Positions 13,701 through 25,147 of a DNA stretch of 64,000 bases are shown piece after piece. The DNA is taken from contig JAGQDJ010000619.1 of the NCBI GenBank assembly GCA_022885665.1, forward strand, positions 1 through 64,000. The letters run 5' to 3'. The notes below the pieces were generated by a model. It saw only the letters and a list, made by a program, of their open reading frames with translations. It did not search any database and had not been told where the DNA came from. This DNA comes from Triops longicaudatus (lineage: Eukaryota > Arthropoda > Branchiopoda > Notostraca > Triopsidae). Position numbers and translations under genes: made by a program. Each line of letters opens with the position of its first letter. The stretch's first letter is position 1.

Positions 13701-16085
13701 CGGCCACGACGGATCCATCATCGCTCTCGGCGTTGATCCAGTAGATTAAACCGCCCATGTGGTCAAAATCCATGTTGAGTATATTCAGAGGCGGCAAATT
13801 GTCTTGTCGTTCATTATGCTGAGTGTGAATTCCGTATCGGTGGATTTGTGGAGGTGAGGATAATAGCAAAACTCCTTCCGAGCCTACAGAAATAGCTTGC
13901 AGTAATACACTATCCACCATCTAGTACCAGAGCCGTAAACTACGTTGCACAGGTAATACACCGGTTGTTAGTTTTCGTTATTTTCTAGAATACGCGTTTC
14001 CTAAGTAACATCGTGTTTTATAACTTTCAACAAATGTGCATGAAAAGTGTCCACCAACTCTTTCCTATACATATGCTCTATTTTTTAGAGTGTGACGAAG
14101 GAAAACGCCGTCAAGCGCATGGCATGGCTTGCTTGGCGCTATTTTGGCTACAGCATCATGCGTTCTTATGACGTAATCCATTAGAAGATACGTTATTTAA
14201 TGCTTTATAAAGTAGGAAGTTTTTAAAAGCTATCTACACTAATAAAGCATGTCTGAACAGACCATTACATGAAACTAGTAATGAATTACAGTCCAGAAAA
14301 TCTCTGAAAAATCAGACAATACTTACTGTTAGCAATGCAAGAATGTTGCCCTCGGGGCACGTACCCAGGATCACAAGTACAAGCATAGCTACCGGCCAAA
14401 TCGTCGCATTTCTGGCTACAAACCGGCGGCTGAAGCGTGCATTCGTTAATATCTACGAATAGGAAATAACACAAATAAGTTTTGAACCACGAAATCCTGA
14501 CGGCGTAGCAGTACTTTAAAAAGCCAAATTGCTTATCCCCCCAAAAAAAGGAAAACAAACAAAAAGTGCAACGACAAAAATGAAAACGAAAAATAAGCCA
14601 GAAATAAGAATAAGAACGGAGCATACAAAATGTGAAACAAATTTTAGAAAGTATAATTACTTATGCAGGAGGTATTATCTCTGTCTAAACGGTAACCCGG
14701 AGGGCATAAACAGCTCGGTCCTAACGGCGTTATGGAGCATTTGTAACTGCAAGGTGATGGCCGGGTACTACAGACGTGTCCTTGGAAGAAGAAAATTTAG
14801 TTAGGACCTACAAGCTTCGAAAATATCATGACAAAACATAAAATGCTAAAACTCTAAATATCAACTTAACGTAGCAATAGGAACAAAATTATCGACGCAG
14901 TCATTTAATCCGAGTAATGACACAAAATCTGCGAACTTTATTTCTGACCGTTTGCACAGATCTGCGAACTTTATTTCTGACCGTTTGCACAGATCTGCGT
15001 AAAGAAGGCAATTGTTTTAAGAAAGCTTAGATGAAGTAAGCATGCAGGTAAATTGTGTTTTGTAAATAATAATTTGGATATACCACACAAGTCGCTTTCG
15101 TCTTCAGCACGTGGACAATCAGGTCGGCCATCGCACGTTTGCGTAAGGTTAAGACAGCGTTTAGTACCCGGACACAGGAAAAAGCCCGCTTCCAGTAAGC
15201 ACATGCTAGGTTCAGGCCCTGCGAATCATCAAGTTTACTCAAGGCCACCTAGGATATCAATTTGCGAAAAATTACCGCAGTTAGCCTCATCACTTCCGTC
15301 CGGACATTGCTCAACTCCGTCGCACATTTGATTTTTTGTAAGACACATCGTGGAGCAAAAATGGCCGTGGCAATCCTAGACCAATCGGAAGGTTTATACA
15401 CAATTTATTTAGGACAGAATAGAACAAATAGTTCTTACTTGTTTCATCGTATCGCAATCCTCTTCGTCCGCATTGTCGTCACAATCTTCGTGGCCATCAC
15501 AACGGTACTTGTTCGGGAGACAGAAATCATCGCAGAGAAACTGATCTTGAGGGCAAGTAATGTTATGTGGAGCGTCCTGTGTTTGTTAAGAAAGATTTGA
15601 GTGACGTTGGGAAGTTTGAGAATGAAGTCGTAGATTTTACTGGCATAAGGTGGCATTTCTGTTCGTCACTCCCATCACCGCAATCGTTGCTACCATCACA
15701 TTTGTACTTTATCGAAATACATTTGCCGTTCGAACAAGGAAACATCTCGTGTGACTTGCAAGGGTTACCTGTGATAAGACACCTCAATATTTTTGTTTCA
15801 AGTAAAAACTTAAAGGACTCACTCTTGGCATAGCAATGTAGTTCGTCGCTACCATCTGAACAATCCTCGTTACCGTCACAACGTAAAGAATTGTCTATAC
15901 AACCCCCTTGACGGCACGAAAACTGGCCCTTCTTGCAAAGCAATTCATCTCCTACATTTTAGTAAACCCCAGAAAAGATGTTACAAGAAATGATCAACAA
16001 GTGGAATATGAATTTCTCCGTATATACCTGCGACTAAAGTAGTAACGTATAACGATATAACAATAAAAAGTTGCAAGAAACCCAT
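4765..16085 (-). CDS. VgR: Vitellogenin receptor (LDL-receptor superfamily), 1837 aa, 27 exons
   Basis: Endocytic yolk receptor of the oocyte. Exons: 16028-16085, 15823-15951, 15641-15768, 15439-15576, 15276-15375, 15084-15218, 14661-14780, 14327-14452, 13650-13895, 13350-13518, 12547-13055, 11791-12054, 11574-11712, 10918-11279, 10342-10472, 10158-10276, 9887-10092, 9608-9712, 8102-8797, 7568-7810, 7289-7444, 7053-7222, 6459-6782, 6024-6198, 5805-5940, 5473-5640, 4765-5026. Every junction keeps phase. Order: signal peptide (MGFLQLFIVISLYVTTLVA), 5 LDLa repeats, EGF plus calcium-binding EGF (INEC), YWTD propeller, EGF, second propeller (LTYWTD, LYWSD), EGF, 8 LDLa repeats (CDGE.DCPD.SDE type), two EGFs, third propeller (IYWAD), EGF, one transmembrane helix, 87-residue tail. 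The 5 + 8 LDLa layout and the length match arthropod vitellogenin receptors; LRP1 and megalin are far larger. The tail has no NPxY. The least certain junction is the acceptor at 13897-13896. Confidence 0.95.
9091..9247. mobile_element. Family A palindromic element (TACA..GTA ends) in VgR intron
   Basis: Starts TACAATACAATCGCGTTA and ends GTTCGTTACAACAAGAATCTATTGTA, so the two ends are diverged inverted copies of one arm. It matches the elements at 22726, 24591, 24972, 35981 and 49230. It lies in the intron between the exons at 9608-9712 and 8102-8797. TA borders with internal CAGT/ACTG-type termini suggest a Tc1/mariner-derived non-autonomous element. Confidence 0.65.
14928..14993. repeat. 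Perfect 33-bp tandem duplication in VgR intron
   Basis: A 33-bp unit beginning TCTGCGAACTTTATTTCTG occurs twice head-to-tail without a mismatch (14928-14960, 14961-14993), followed by a third partial TCTGCG. It lies between the fifth LDLa exon and the first EGF exon. The identity implies a recent duplication or an assembly artefact. Confidence 0.95.
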
Positions 16086-17240
16086 CGAAAAGTAATCACT
16101 CAGCACGAGAACACTTCTTGCTAAAAAGGAATGGGCCGTATAAAAAAGAAACTTCGAACCCCAGTACTTGTGCACTCTACGACTGACCCAAGCCTACTGA
16201 ACGAAAATTTGGGGGAGACTGAGAAAAACGTACACGTGACAGCAGCAAAGAGCCCTTTTCGTTGTCGGAACTCACTTCGAGCTTATATCCCTTTACAAAC
16301 TTGGTTCGTAAACTTTGCTTCCCTTTATAAACTGTTTCGTAATACGTCAACAGCTTTTATTGAAGCTACAGTTCAGCTTCCTATTAGGATAGTAACACTG
16401 AAGCATCCGTTACTACACATGTATAGTTCTTGGGATTCATTGCTCTTAGTTATTCTTTTATCTTTTTACTTTGTATCATAGTATGCGCCTTTTAACATCT
16501 ATTGTCCCGTGTAGCCTAATTGGGACAAGAAGCTGGGACAACGGATGTTGAAAAGCCTGCACCCGTGTCCCACCTTTTTATGAGCAGCGGCTGGTTTGCC
16601 ACAAAATTACCTACTTTGCATTCTATTGGTCTTTTAGTTATACAGTATGGACCCTAGCATTGTTCGGCGTCCATTTCTAATCATGCCTTCGGCCACGAAA
16701 GTCTCGTTACCAGTTTCTAAGACATTTCATTTCTTTTTTTTTTATTATTATTTTCGTGTCTTGGAATTCCGCAGCTTTAGTACTGTATAAATTGAAGGAA
16801 TACAGTGAATTGTGTCTGAATGAATTTTGGACAGTAAAACTAATAGTTTGAACCCAACAAGTGTATATTTCTAACTCAATAGCATAACATTCTCACGTTC
16901 AGTTGTACGTACTGAACCTGCCATAAAATTGAAGTTAGCCGCTGTTATAAAGACGAAAAAAATAAAATCTTAAAACTCGAGGTTCGGGGGTGATAAAAAT
17001 TGAAAAATGCATGATAAATTCTGTACCGTTCTTCGAAATCACGATTCGAATCACCCCTCCTTGCTTATAAATTTCCGGTTCTTAATTGCATTAACATTTT
17101 GTACTCTCCTTATTCTCCTTATAAGTTTTCGCTTGCGAAAAATGTGAAAAGACTGACATAAGGCACATCAATAATGCGTAAGTAAAAGACAAACAGCTTT
17201 TCACAGGTAGAGAAAAAGATTCGGGCTGTTAGAATCTTCT
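16086..17240. other. Intergenic region between VgR 5' end and FATP 3' end
   Basis: No coding exon seen. The stretch carries the VgR promoter, for which I find no clear TATA box, and a hairpin at 16489-16555. A CCTTTTTAG acceptor-like string lies about 41 nt upstream of the VgR ATG, so a 5'-untranslated intron is possible. The FATP 3' untranslated region occupies the right end. Confidence 0.5.
16489..16555. repeat. Imperfect 20-bp hairpin upstream of VgR
   Basis: The left arm CTTTTAACATCTATTGTCCC pairs with GGGACAACGGATGTTGAAAAG at 16535-16555, with one bulge and a few mismatches. The loop contains another GGGACAAG. It lies about 400 bp upstream of the VgR start codon. It could be a small foldback element or a transcribed stem-loop; nothing shows which. 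Confidence 0.6.
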
Positions 17241-20200
17241 TTATAATCTAGCTTCTCCATTGGCAATCTTCTCGTACAGGTCTTTCGTTAACGGAATGTA
17301 CTTCACAGTCTTGGGATCCAAGAAATACAACTTGTCTTTGATCTTGCTCGGGTCGTAACCTTCCTTCTGGAAATCAACTTTACGCAACTTGTAGGTACCT
17401 AAAACCCCCCAAAATAATTAAAAAAACATTAGCAACTGCCTCTATAAAGTACAACAAATACGTAACGGTCCACAAGCGCATACTAGTACGTTAAGTATAA
17501 ACTTGAGTACATAACTTATGGAAGGTACATACTAGGAGTACGTACCAGTACATGAAATGTGTGCGTGAAATATACATACAAATAAAAATACATGCCAGTG
17601 CATGAGGTATATGTACGTACAAATACACAACTGAATGTAAGTATGTAGGGTACTTGTAAAGCAACACAAAAATGGACGATTCGAAAAACTAAATCTTTCT
17701 AATAATCTTTCGTCACTGAAACTTTCAAATTAATTTATTTTTTACCCGTCATATCCATTTGGGTGACCGTTCGGATAAACAAAGGTCGTGCATACGACGG
17801 AAGTTCTTTCTCTAAACCGGCAGCCAAGCTTTCCAGGTTAAGCGCCTTGTCTGCGTCAAGAATGACGGCCATCCCAGCTCTGCCTTCTGCGCCGGGAACT
17901 TCCACACCAAATACGACGGCGTCTTTCAAACCGGCAACGTTGCTGACAATGCTCTCAACTTCAGTTGTGGACACGTTTTCACCCCTCCAACGGAAAGTGT
18001 CACCTGTCCGGTCTTTGAAAAACAGGTAACCGAAGTTGTCCATCACCAAAATATCGCCCGACAAGAAAGCAGAGTCGCCTTTTTTGAACACATCCACGCA
18101 AACTTTCTTAGAAGTCGCTTTAGCGTCAGCATAGCCATGGAAATCTCGCACCGGGTGGTTCCTGACAATTTTACCCACGAACATACCCGGTTCCCCTGAA
18201 CACAATAAAGAATAACACAATGTAAAAAAAATCCTATTTTGACTACAAATTTCTTTCTATTTCACAAAACTTGAATTCTATCTATCAGTTTATTAGTAAT
18301 TTTATACCTGGTTATTTAGCCATTTTCGCTTATTATTTAGCAAATATATATTACCAGGTTGGCAAGGAATGCATAATCCATCTTCATCACGGATAACTTC
18401 GCCGGTTTCTTCGTCAACTCTGATCAAACCAACGGGATAAACCCAAGGAGCAATTCTGGAAACGAAGCCAACAGCTCCAACTTTGCCATCCACGTTAACT
18501 GAACAACACAAAAACATGAAAATTTATATTGTTTAAATATGAATATGAGTATGAGAAGCGTTTGCTTACTGATATTAGCGTTGCCTTCAGTAGCGCCATA
18601 AAATTCCGCAACTTGTGCAATGCCGAAACGGTTGACAAATTGCTCCCAAATATGAGGACGCAAACCGTTGCCGAACATAAGCCGAACTTTGTGCTGGCGT
18701 TCTTCAGGTTTTGGCGCCGTTGCTAGCAAGTAGCGACAAGTTTCACCGATATATTGCGCAGCCTAGAGTGTCATTCAACATTTACATGACGATTTTATTA
18801 TCTCGGTATGTTTCACTGTTCTTTGTTGTTAAATAAATTATTCAATAACTTAAAATTATTTACAGCGTTCCATAAAGCGCCCGTCAAAACTTCTACTGAA
18901 AATCAAACCCCGTTATTAGATACATTACTCTGCTATAAATGACTGACGGAGAAGACTCTAATATAAGAGAGTGATTTTAGAAACTGTAGCAAAAGACTCG
19001 GAATATAAGAAACTCCGATTCAAGAAAGAGACGAAGTGGAAATATGATATACGAGACTCGGATATAAGAGACTTTCATATAACAGATTGACATAAGAAAT
19101 ACTCTTTAACGAAAAAACGGTGTACAAGAGAATTCGGCTCTGACAACATCACTGATGGGTACTATGGGAAAAGGGCTGTTTGTACGAAAGATCCGGATAT
19201 AAGATACATTTTACATATCGTACATCCTATTTTAACAGTATTTTTTTAGAGTTAGTAACTAATTTTCATTAAATCACTAATTTCCAGCAAATCAAGTAAT
19301 TTCAAAGTGAAATTTCAAACACTGGAACTGAAAATATGACAATTCAAAATTATAGTTTAGGAGACCTGAGTTACAAATTAGACTGCACTCAAACTTAGTT
19401 TCAACTCAAAACTTCATTCACGTTTATCCAGGAGAAAATTCATCACCAATCAAAAAGTTTTAATTAAAAACAATCGTTCCTAAAAACCAAGATATTCTCA
19501 AGCAACTATAATTTTAGTAATCTAGCTAAACAACTGAAAAAAAAAAGAATGCAAACCATCGCAACTTAAAAGTTTCAATAATGGTAAAAACTAAGAAAAA
19601 AGGGGCAAAAATAAGGTAAAAACTGAGGATCGAGGAGGTGCAACTAACTCAAGCGTGTGCAAACATGCAAAAATCAAACGGCCACTGAACAAAAACTACC
19701 ACCAACCAAAAAGTTTTCGTGTTAGTGTTTCAATGCTACAGTAGACCCTTTTCCCACGCGGTCTCATTTTACGCGTTACTTGTCTTAGCTCTTGTAATTT
19801 AAATATCATAAGAGTCTCGTTTTACGCGTTTCCACGTTAAAACTTAAGGGGCTACTGTAACAAAAGTCCAACAATTATGTCTATAATTTCGTGTTACAAA
19901 GTGTTGTAACAATTCAGCAACAACGTCTTTGTAGGGTAAGGGGGCGGGGTTTTGGTACAGTATAGTCCTTTCTAAAAATAAAAAATAATAAAAAAATCAC
20001 CACAACAAAGCTCGTCCACCTAACACCACGGCAGTTGAGCGAGTATGTCCCACTTTAGGCTCGGTGGAACGCTACTGTCCCGCAAGCGTCACTTTTTTAC
20101 ACAGTACCGTGACGTTAGCACAGGACTCTTTGTTGGGATTATTTTTCGGAAAGTACTATAAGTTGTGTTTGTGTGCGTACAGTAGAGTAATGTGTACGTA

Positions 20201-23200
20201 GTAAAGTGTCCCCGTACCGTGCATTTGTATTTGGTAGCCTCTGTCCAAAAAACTGAGGCGGAAAACCGTTTCCTGAGCACAGCCGTGCAGCCAAAGAGCA
20301 CGCACTGGCCTACACCCACCATTCCACCCGCCGAGTGGTACAAGGGTAAAGGATCGTAGATGATTTCGTCATGGGAGAGCGCCGTCATGTAGAAAACCGC
20401 GGAGGAGAAGAACATGTAACTGAAGCGAAAAAGAGTCGTAACGGTCGCGTTGAAGTAGAGCGAAAGAAGATTACAAAGAGAACGAAAGAAAAGAGAATCA
20501 TATATAAATGTCGCAGATAACAGTAAAAAAAAAAATGAAATCACACGTGGTTCAAGTCCAAGACACACTAACCGGCATCATACATTGCAGCCAAACAGAC
20601 ATTTTTTTCTGCTTTTGCTATCAATGTCCACACGGATTGTCGCTAAAACAGTTCTTATTGTATCAAAACATTAAATGTTCATGCAAAACATTAATTTTCT
20701 ACGCCCAACAAAGCCACAACAGACGCCAAACCCATGCGAGAGCTGAGCGAGCCACGTGGAGCAACACTTTTGGCGGGAACAGACCGTTAAAGAGGAAACG
20801 GAGAGTTAGCACGTGTGGGTGCTGTGCACATTTGGGCGGAAAAACACTGCAATAAGTTAGTTGGCAGCTAGGCAAAGGGTTTTCAGGATGGTATAGGCTT
20901 ATTGAAAAGGTAATTGTTCCAGTTTAAAGGGTAGATGAATGGACACAGGGTTAGGTCCTTACCGTGCACTGGTATTTGATACAATCCGTCCAGAAATTGC
21001 TGGCAGAAAACTTTTTTCTAATGACGACTTTTACGCCTGAAAAGATCATTCCCGCTCCCAAACTACCGCCTGAGGTATGATACAGAGGTAAAGTGCAGTA
21101 GACCACGTCATCAGGCCGCAAAGCTACCGCGTGATAACCGGCAATCGAGGTAAAGAGGTAGCTACAATAATGTCGTAATAACGAACAAAAACAGTGATAA
21201 ACTCAAAGAAAAGTGAGTGCGAAAAAAAGCAGAAAAGATGACAACCATGTAATTCCCGAATCCGCACTCAAAATAAACAAAGCTATTTCATAGCCAGAAA
21301 AGGAATTTAAAGCGAAAAAGCAACCATTATTCCTTTTACGACAATTAACGAAATCACTGAAAATAGGACACTCACTCAGAAACAAAATCAGAAAAATAAT
21401 TTCAGAATATCGAAAAGTCTTTTTAAAAAGTCTAAAAAAATCAGTGTGTGAATCTTACCGAGAATGGCGAATTACAGCCGCTTTGGGTAAGCCAGTAGTA
21501 CCGGAAGTGTAAATGTACACCATTTTGTCTTCATAATTAGCAATACCATCCAAATCGAGAGTTTTAGGCGAAGCGGCAGGGATCAATTCGTCCAGATTTC
21601 TGACGCTAGATGGCACCGAAGACAGCTCGAAGCCATAAAGCTTTGCATTGCCGAGTTCCTTGCGGATTTCCTCAATGGCTAAGTTACAACAATGAAAACT
21701 GTGTTAGAAACTCCGTTCAATCACTAATTTCTTGCCGTAAAGCAATTCTGTTAATAAAAAAAGTGGACAATGAATACGGCAAAACCCATAGCACTAGTCC
21801 CACGTTTATATGGACATTAATGGCGGGTTAGCGTTAATTACCTTCAGCCTGGTCGTTTCCATAAATGACACCTTTGCTGTCAGCAACACTGATGCAGTGC
21901 AACAAAGCTTTGCCTTTCAGGTTGTAGTTGATGAGAGCGGCAACAATGCCCGCTTTTGCTAAACCTAGCCAAAAGGCGACGTATTCCGGTCGGTTATCCA
22001 AGTAAAGGGAGATGGCGTCACCGGCTTGGAAACCTTCGTCCTTAAAAGCCCGCGCAATTTGATTGCTATAATTGTCAATATCTTGGTATGTCCATTCTTT
22101 GCCGTCCATCACGAGACACACTTTGTTCGGGTGCTTGCGCACATTCTCAGCCCAGACCTTTGGTACCGTCAGGTTGTTTTTCTGGCAGTAACGCATGCGT
22201 CGTACCACTTTCAGGTAACGCACCAAACCTCTGGATGACATCAAAATTTTAGAAAGTTACCGACAGTTCCAGAACAAGCTAACTGCAGAGAAGTTGAACT
22301 AAAAATCAATAATTAGAACATTCGAAAGTGTGTGCTATTAGGGACAAAATTTCGTTATGAAACTGCCCTCTCAGCAGAGAAATCAGAGTAGAGAAATGTC
22401 CCAGCTAACCGGAATACGCTGTTGAGCTCTTGGAACGAAACCTGAACTGAGTTTTTGCGATAACACGTTCGTCTTGCTTACAAATTGCACACAACAAGAT
22501 TAAGCAATAAAATAAAATGCGAAATGATTAATAGAACAGAAAATCGATTTTTATTAAATATTTTTTGCCTTTCTGAAGTTCGTTATATCAGACGCTTTTC
22601 TATAAATTCTTAACATACCTCGGGGACCTTACAGTCCGTTCACACCGGCCAAAGTTTGTTACAGAAAGCTTTGCTTTTACAAGATTCTACTGTAAGTAAA
22701 ATAATCAAAAACAGCTAAAGTTGAATACAGTCGAATCTCGTTATGGCGGACACATTATATCCCGTTATAACGAAGTGCAGTCAAGTTGTACAGTAACGAT
22801 TTATGAAAATATATAGAATAAAAGTCTGTTATGACTAACTTTGGATAGACCTACATCGAACTGTTTTTCAGTGCTCCCAAGAAGTTTGTTATAACGCGAT
22901 TTTATTGTATAAGTAAACCAGAAGTAAAAAAATAAACACGCAAAATTAAATCCAATATAAACATTAACTTAACGCTGAAACAAAAAGGCAGAATAATTAG
23001 AATTAAGTGAAGCTTCGTTACAACAGACATTCAAGGGGACAAAAAAATTGACCGTTACAGCCGATAGTCCGTAATAGTTAATGCTAGCTTAAATACTTTT
23101 AATTTCACCGGCCTATATTTTTCACGTCCACAGTAGCCCATTATGTGTTATAATCTCTGCCCGTTATAAAGAGGTTTTATCGTAATATGATTTATAAAAA

Positions 23201-23677
23201 CGGAAAATTACGTAATGCTACAAAAAGAAAACAGAAACGAAATATAGGCTGCTTAACTTGATACACTTTTCCTTTCGCCTGAAGATGAGTTCCTTGCGAT
23301 TGCAATTCATTGCTACATTGTCACCAACTTCTTAAACAAGAAAAACGCTGAGAACAATGGAAACATCGTCGTAGTTCGTCTCTGACACCAAATTACATCG
23401 CAATAAAAACAAAAGTACTACGAATCATACACAAAAATAAAAAAGAAAATTGCGTTCTGTTGACACAAAATTGTGAATTTACATGAAAAACTATGGAGAT
23501 AACTTACGTCATATCCCGTTTAAAGGTTCCGAAAAATATCTGTAACCAGTTGCTTCCTCCGTTCATGATGATCCACTTAACGAGGGCGAGTAGCGCGAGC
23601 TGCCACAGTGGAACTTTAAACACGGCGTAAAGTACAGCAGCAACTGCCCCGTACGCTGCCCCTTTGTTGAGGAACAT
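17241..23677 (-). CDS. FATP: Long-chain fatty acid transport protein / very-long-chain acyl-CoA synthetase (SLC27A4/1-like)
   Basis: Imports and activates long-chain fatty acids as CoA thioesters. Exons: 23508-23677, 21842-22230, 21459-21678, then either 20963-21161 (B) or 20218-20419 (A), 18570-18762, 18355-18498, 17746-18195, 17241-17398. The A form is 641 aa and the B form 640 aa, the usual FATP length. Residues about 9-35 form an N-terminal membrane segment. The AMP-binding loop YTSGTTGLPKAAVIRHSR ends near residue 260, LPLYH follows in exon 4, then EFYGATEGN, and the FATP signature YLFFKDRTGDTFRWRGENVS at about 496-515. The C-terminus KLRKVDFQKEGYDPSKIKDK matches FATP1/4. All phases close. 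Exons A and B both start one base into a codon and end in phase 0, so including both would shift the frame: 202 + 199 nt is not a multiple of 3 beyond the expected 1. Confidence 0.95.
18925..19215. repeat. Degenerate family B repeat (GGATATAAGAGAC motif) in FATP intron
   Basis: GACTCGGAATATAAGAAACTC, GACTCGGATATAAGAGAC and GATCCGGATATAAGATAC recur on the plus strand in this intron. The same motif builds the tandem array at 32645-33110 and the cluster at 50060-50590. Confidence 0.6.
19737..19859. mobile_element. Short TIR element TACAGTAG...CTACTGTA in FATP intron
   Basis: The left end TACAGTAGACCCTTTTCC faces the right end AACTTAAGGGGCTACTGTA. The 123-bp body contains two inverted GTCTC/GAGTCTC and TTTTACGCG segments. 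The TA-CAGT termini are those of Tc1/mariner-type non-autonomous elements. No coding capacity. Confidence 0.65.
20218..20419 (-). other. FATP: FATP alternative exon 4A (mutually exclusive with 4B)
   Basis: 202 nt; acceptor TTCGCTTCAG, donor ACG|GTACGG. Encodes 67 residues including DEIIYDPLPLYHSAGGMVG and KRFSASVFWTEATKYKCT. It aligns end to end with exon 4B, about half the residues identical and one residue longer. It joins the same upstream (CG|) and downstream (phase 0) exons. Key motif residues are intact, so it does not look like a decayed copy. Confidence 0.85.
20963..21161 (-). other. FATP: FATP alternative exon 4B (mutually exclusive with 4A)
   Basis: 199 nt; acceptor TTATTGTAG, donor ACG|GTAAGG. 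Encodes 66 residues including DDVVYCTLPLYHTSGGSLG and KKFSASNFWTDCIKYQCT. It has the same boundary phases as exon 4A, 543 bp upstream of it in transcript order. Both versions keep LPLYH and the RKKFSAS/RKRFSAS segment shared across animal FATPs. Confidence 0.85.
22726..22909. mobile_element. Family A palindromic element in FATP first intron
   Basis: Starts TACAGTCGAATCTCGTTATG and ends GTTTGTTATAACGCGATTTTATTGTA. It is one of the better-preserved copies, 184 bp, with inverted ends and no open frame. A truncated relative ends immediately to its left at 22695 (ACAAGATTCTACTGTA), and another fragment covers about 23010-23186. Confidence 0.7.
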
Positions 23678-24590
23678 GGTGTATCAAGTGTTCTCGGGCA
23701 CGTCCCAAAAGGCAAAAATCCACAGTCAAAAAAGAAACGTCCCAACCAAACCCGATTCGTTGGCCTCCGACCCAAACTCTTAAATTGCACTGTAGTATGA
23801 AGCACCCAGTCCTTTAGTGCTTCCAGACCCACGTCGAAAGGTAAGAACTGCTCAGCTCCACAGCGTCCTGCCTACTCCGTGGGGTTTGAAAAATTCAGAC
23901 GACGACGGAAACGAAGATGAAGAAAAAGAAGCAGCGGTCGATGGAGAAAAAACGCACTGTAACGATAGCCAAAGGCAAGAGAAAGTATTAGTGTTGTATC
24001 TTTCACTTGTAATTGTACTTCCAGGCAACCGCACACCGAAAGCTTTCTCTTACTTTGCATGTCCTCAGGCACGGATTCGGGCTTTTCACCATGCGTGCAT
24101 GGTTTTTTGACGTCCCGTATACCGCTTTATGCCATATATAACCTGAAACGCCTTATATAGGTAGACCATTCAGAATTTTGACTATTTACTACAGCTTCAT
24201 TTTAAAGAAGATTCACCTGACTTCCAAAACATACCACTTATTTAAAACAACAGATTTTTTCCCATGGCAACAATATCTATGACAATATCAATATATGACT
24301 AATAAATGGTATGTTTTGAATACAGTCGATTTCTCAATATTCTACTTTCCACAGAACCTTTTTTTATTAGAGAATATTGTATTGTTTTAGATTATTTAAA
24401 TGGAATATTATCTCGTTATGGAAGTTTTTTTTTTACAGCTTCTGTCAGAGAAACTACAAGTTACACTTTTATTTATTTATTTACATATATTAGCTATTTT
24501 CCCGTTGGTGAACATACTACTTAATCCAAATGATTTGCTTTCAGATTTTTTTTTATAAAAAAGCTACTTCAATGCAATAAAGTAACTAAA

Positions 24591-24769
24591 TACAATAAAA
24601 TCTCGCTGTAACATACCCACATCGTTGACAAAAAATTGTCGTTACGGCCGACTGTACGCAATATCCAGTATTGGAATAAATGCTTTTTGCTTCATTTAAC
24701 ACGAGAACTTGTACACAACAGCCTGTTGTTCGTTATAACCGGTGTACGTTATAGCGACAATTTACTGTA
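24591..24769. mobile_element. Family A palindromic element, intergenic
   Basis: Starts TACAATAAAATCTCGCTGTA and ends GTACGTTATAGCGACAATTTACTGTA. 179 bp, terminal inverted repeats, no coding capacity, same architecture as the copies at 22726 and 24972. Confidence 0.7.
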
Positions 24770-24971
24770 TCCACGCTCCCATTAGAGATCCCGATTTAAC
24801 GGACTGAAAGTCCGAGTGTCAAATGCCGTTACGGTATTTTTAAAGGGTAGTTCTTTGCGAATTCACAGACGACAGTAAAACCTCGCTATAACGTACACTG
24901 GTTACACGGAATTATCGCCTGCCGAGAACGAGATCCACATGTTCCCTTTAAACTAAAGGCATTGAAACTAA

Positions 24972-25147
24972 TACATTAGAATCTCGTCACAACGGATCAC
25001 TGGGAACAGAAAAACTGTTCGAAATTTACGAAGTTCATTGTATCAGACACTTTTCCTTTACATTTACAAACTTCGCGACAATACAATCGTACACTACAAC
25101 CCATAGTTAGTTCTAAAACATGTTCATTATAACGAGATTCTACTGTA
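24972..25147. mobile_element. Family A palindromic element, intergenic
   Basis: Starts TACATTAGAATCTCGTCACA and ends GTTCATTATAACGAGATTCTACTGTA. 176 bp. The interior carries TACGAAGTTCATTGTATCAG, close to the unit of the tandem array at 40585-41430. Confidence 0.72.
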
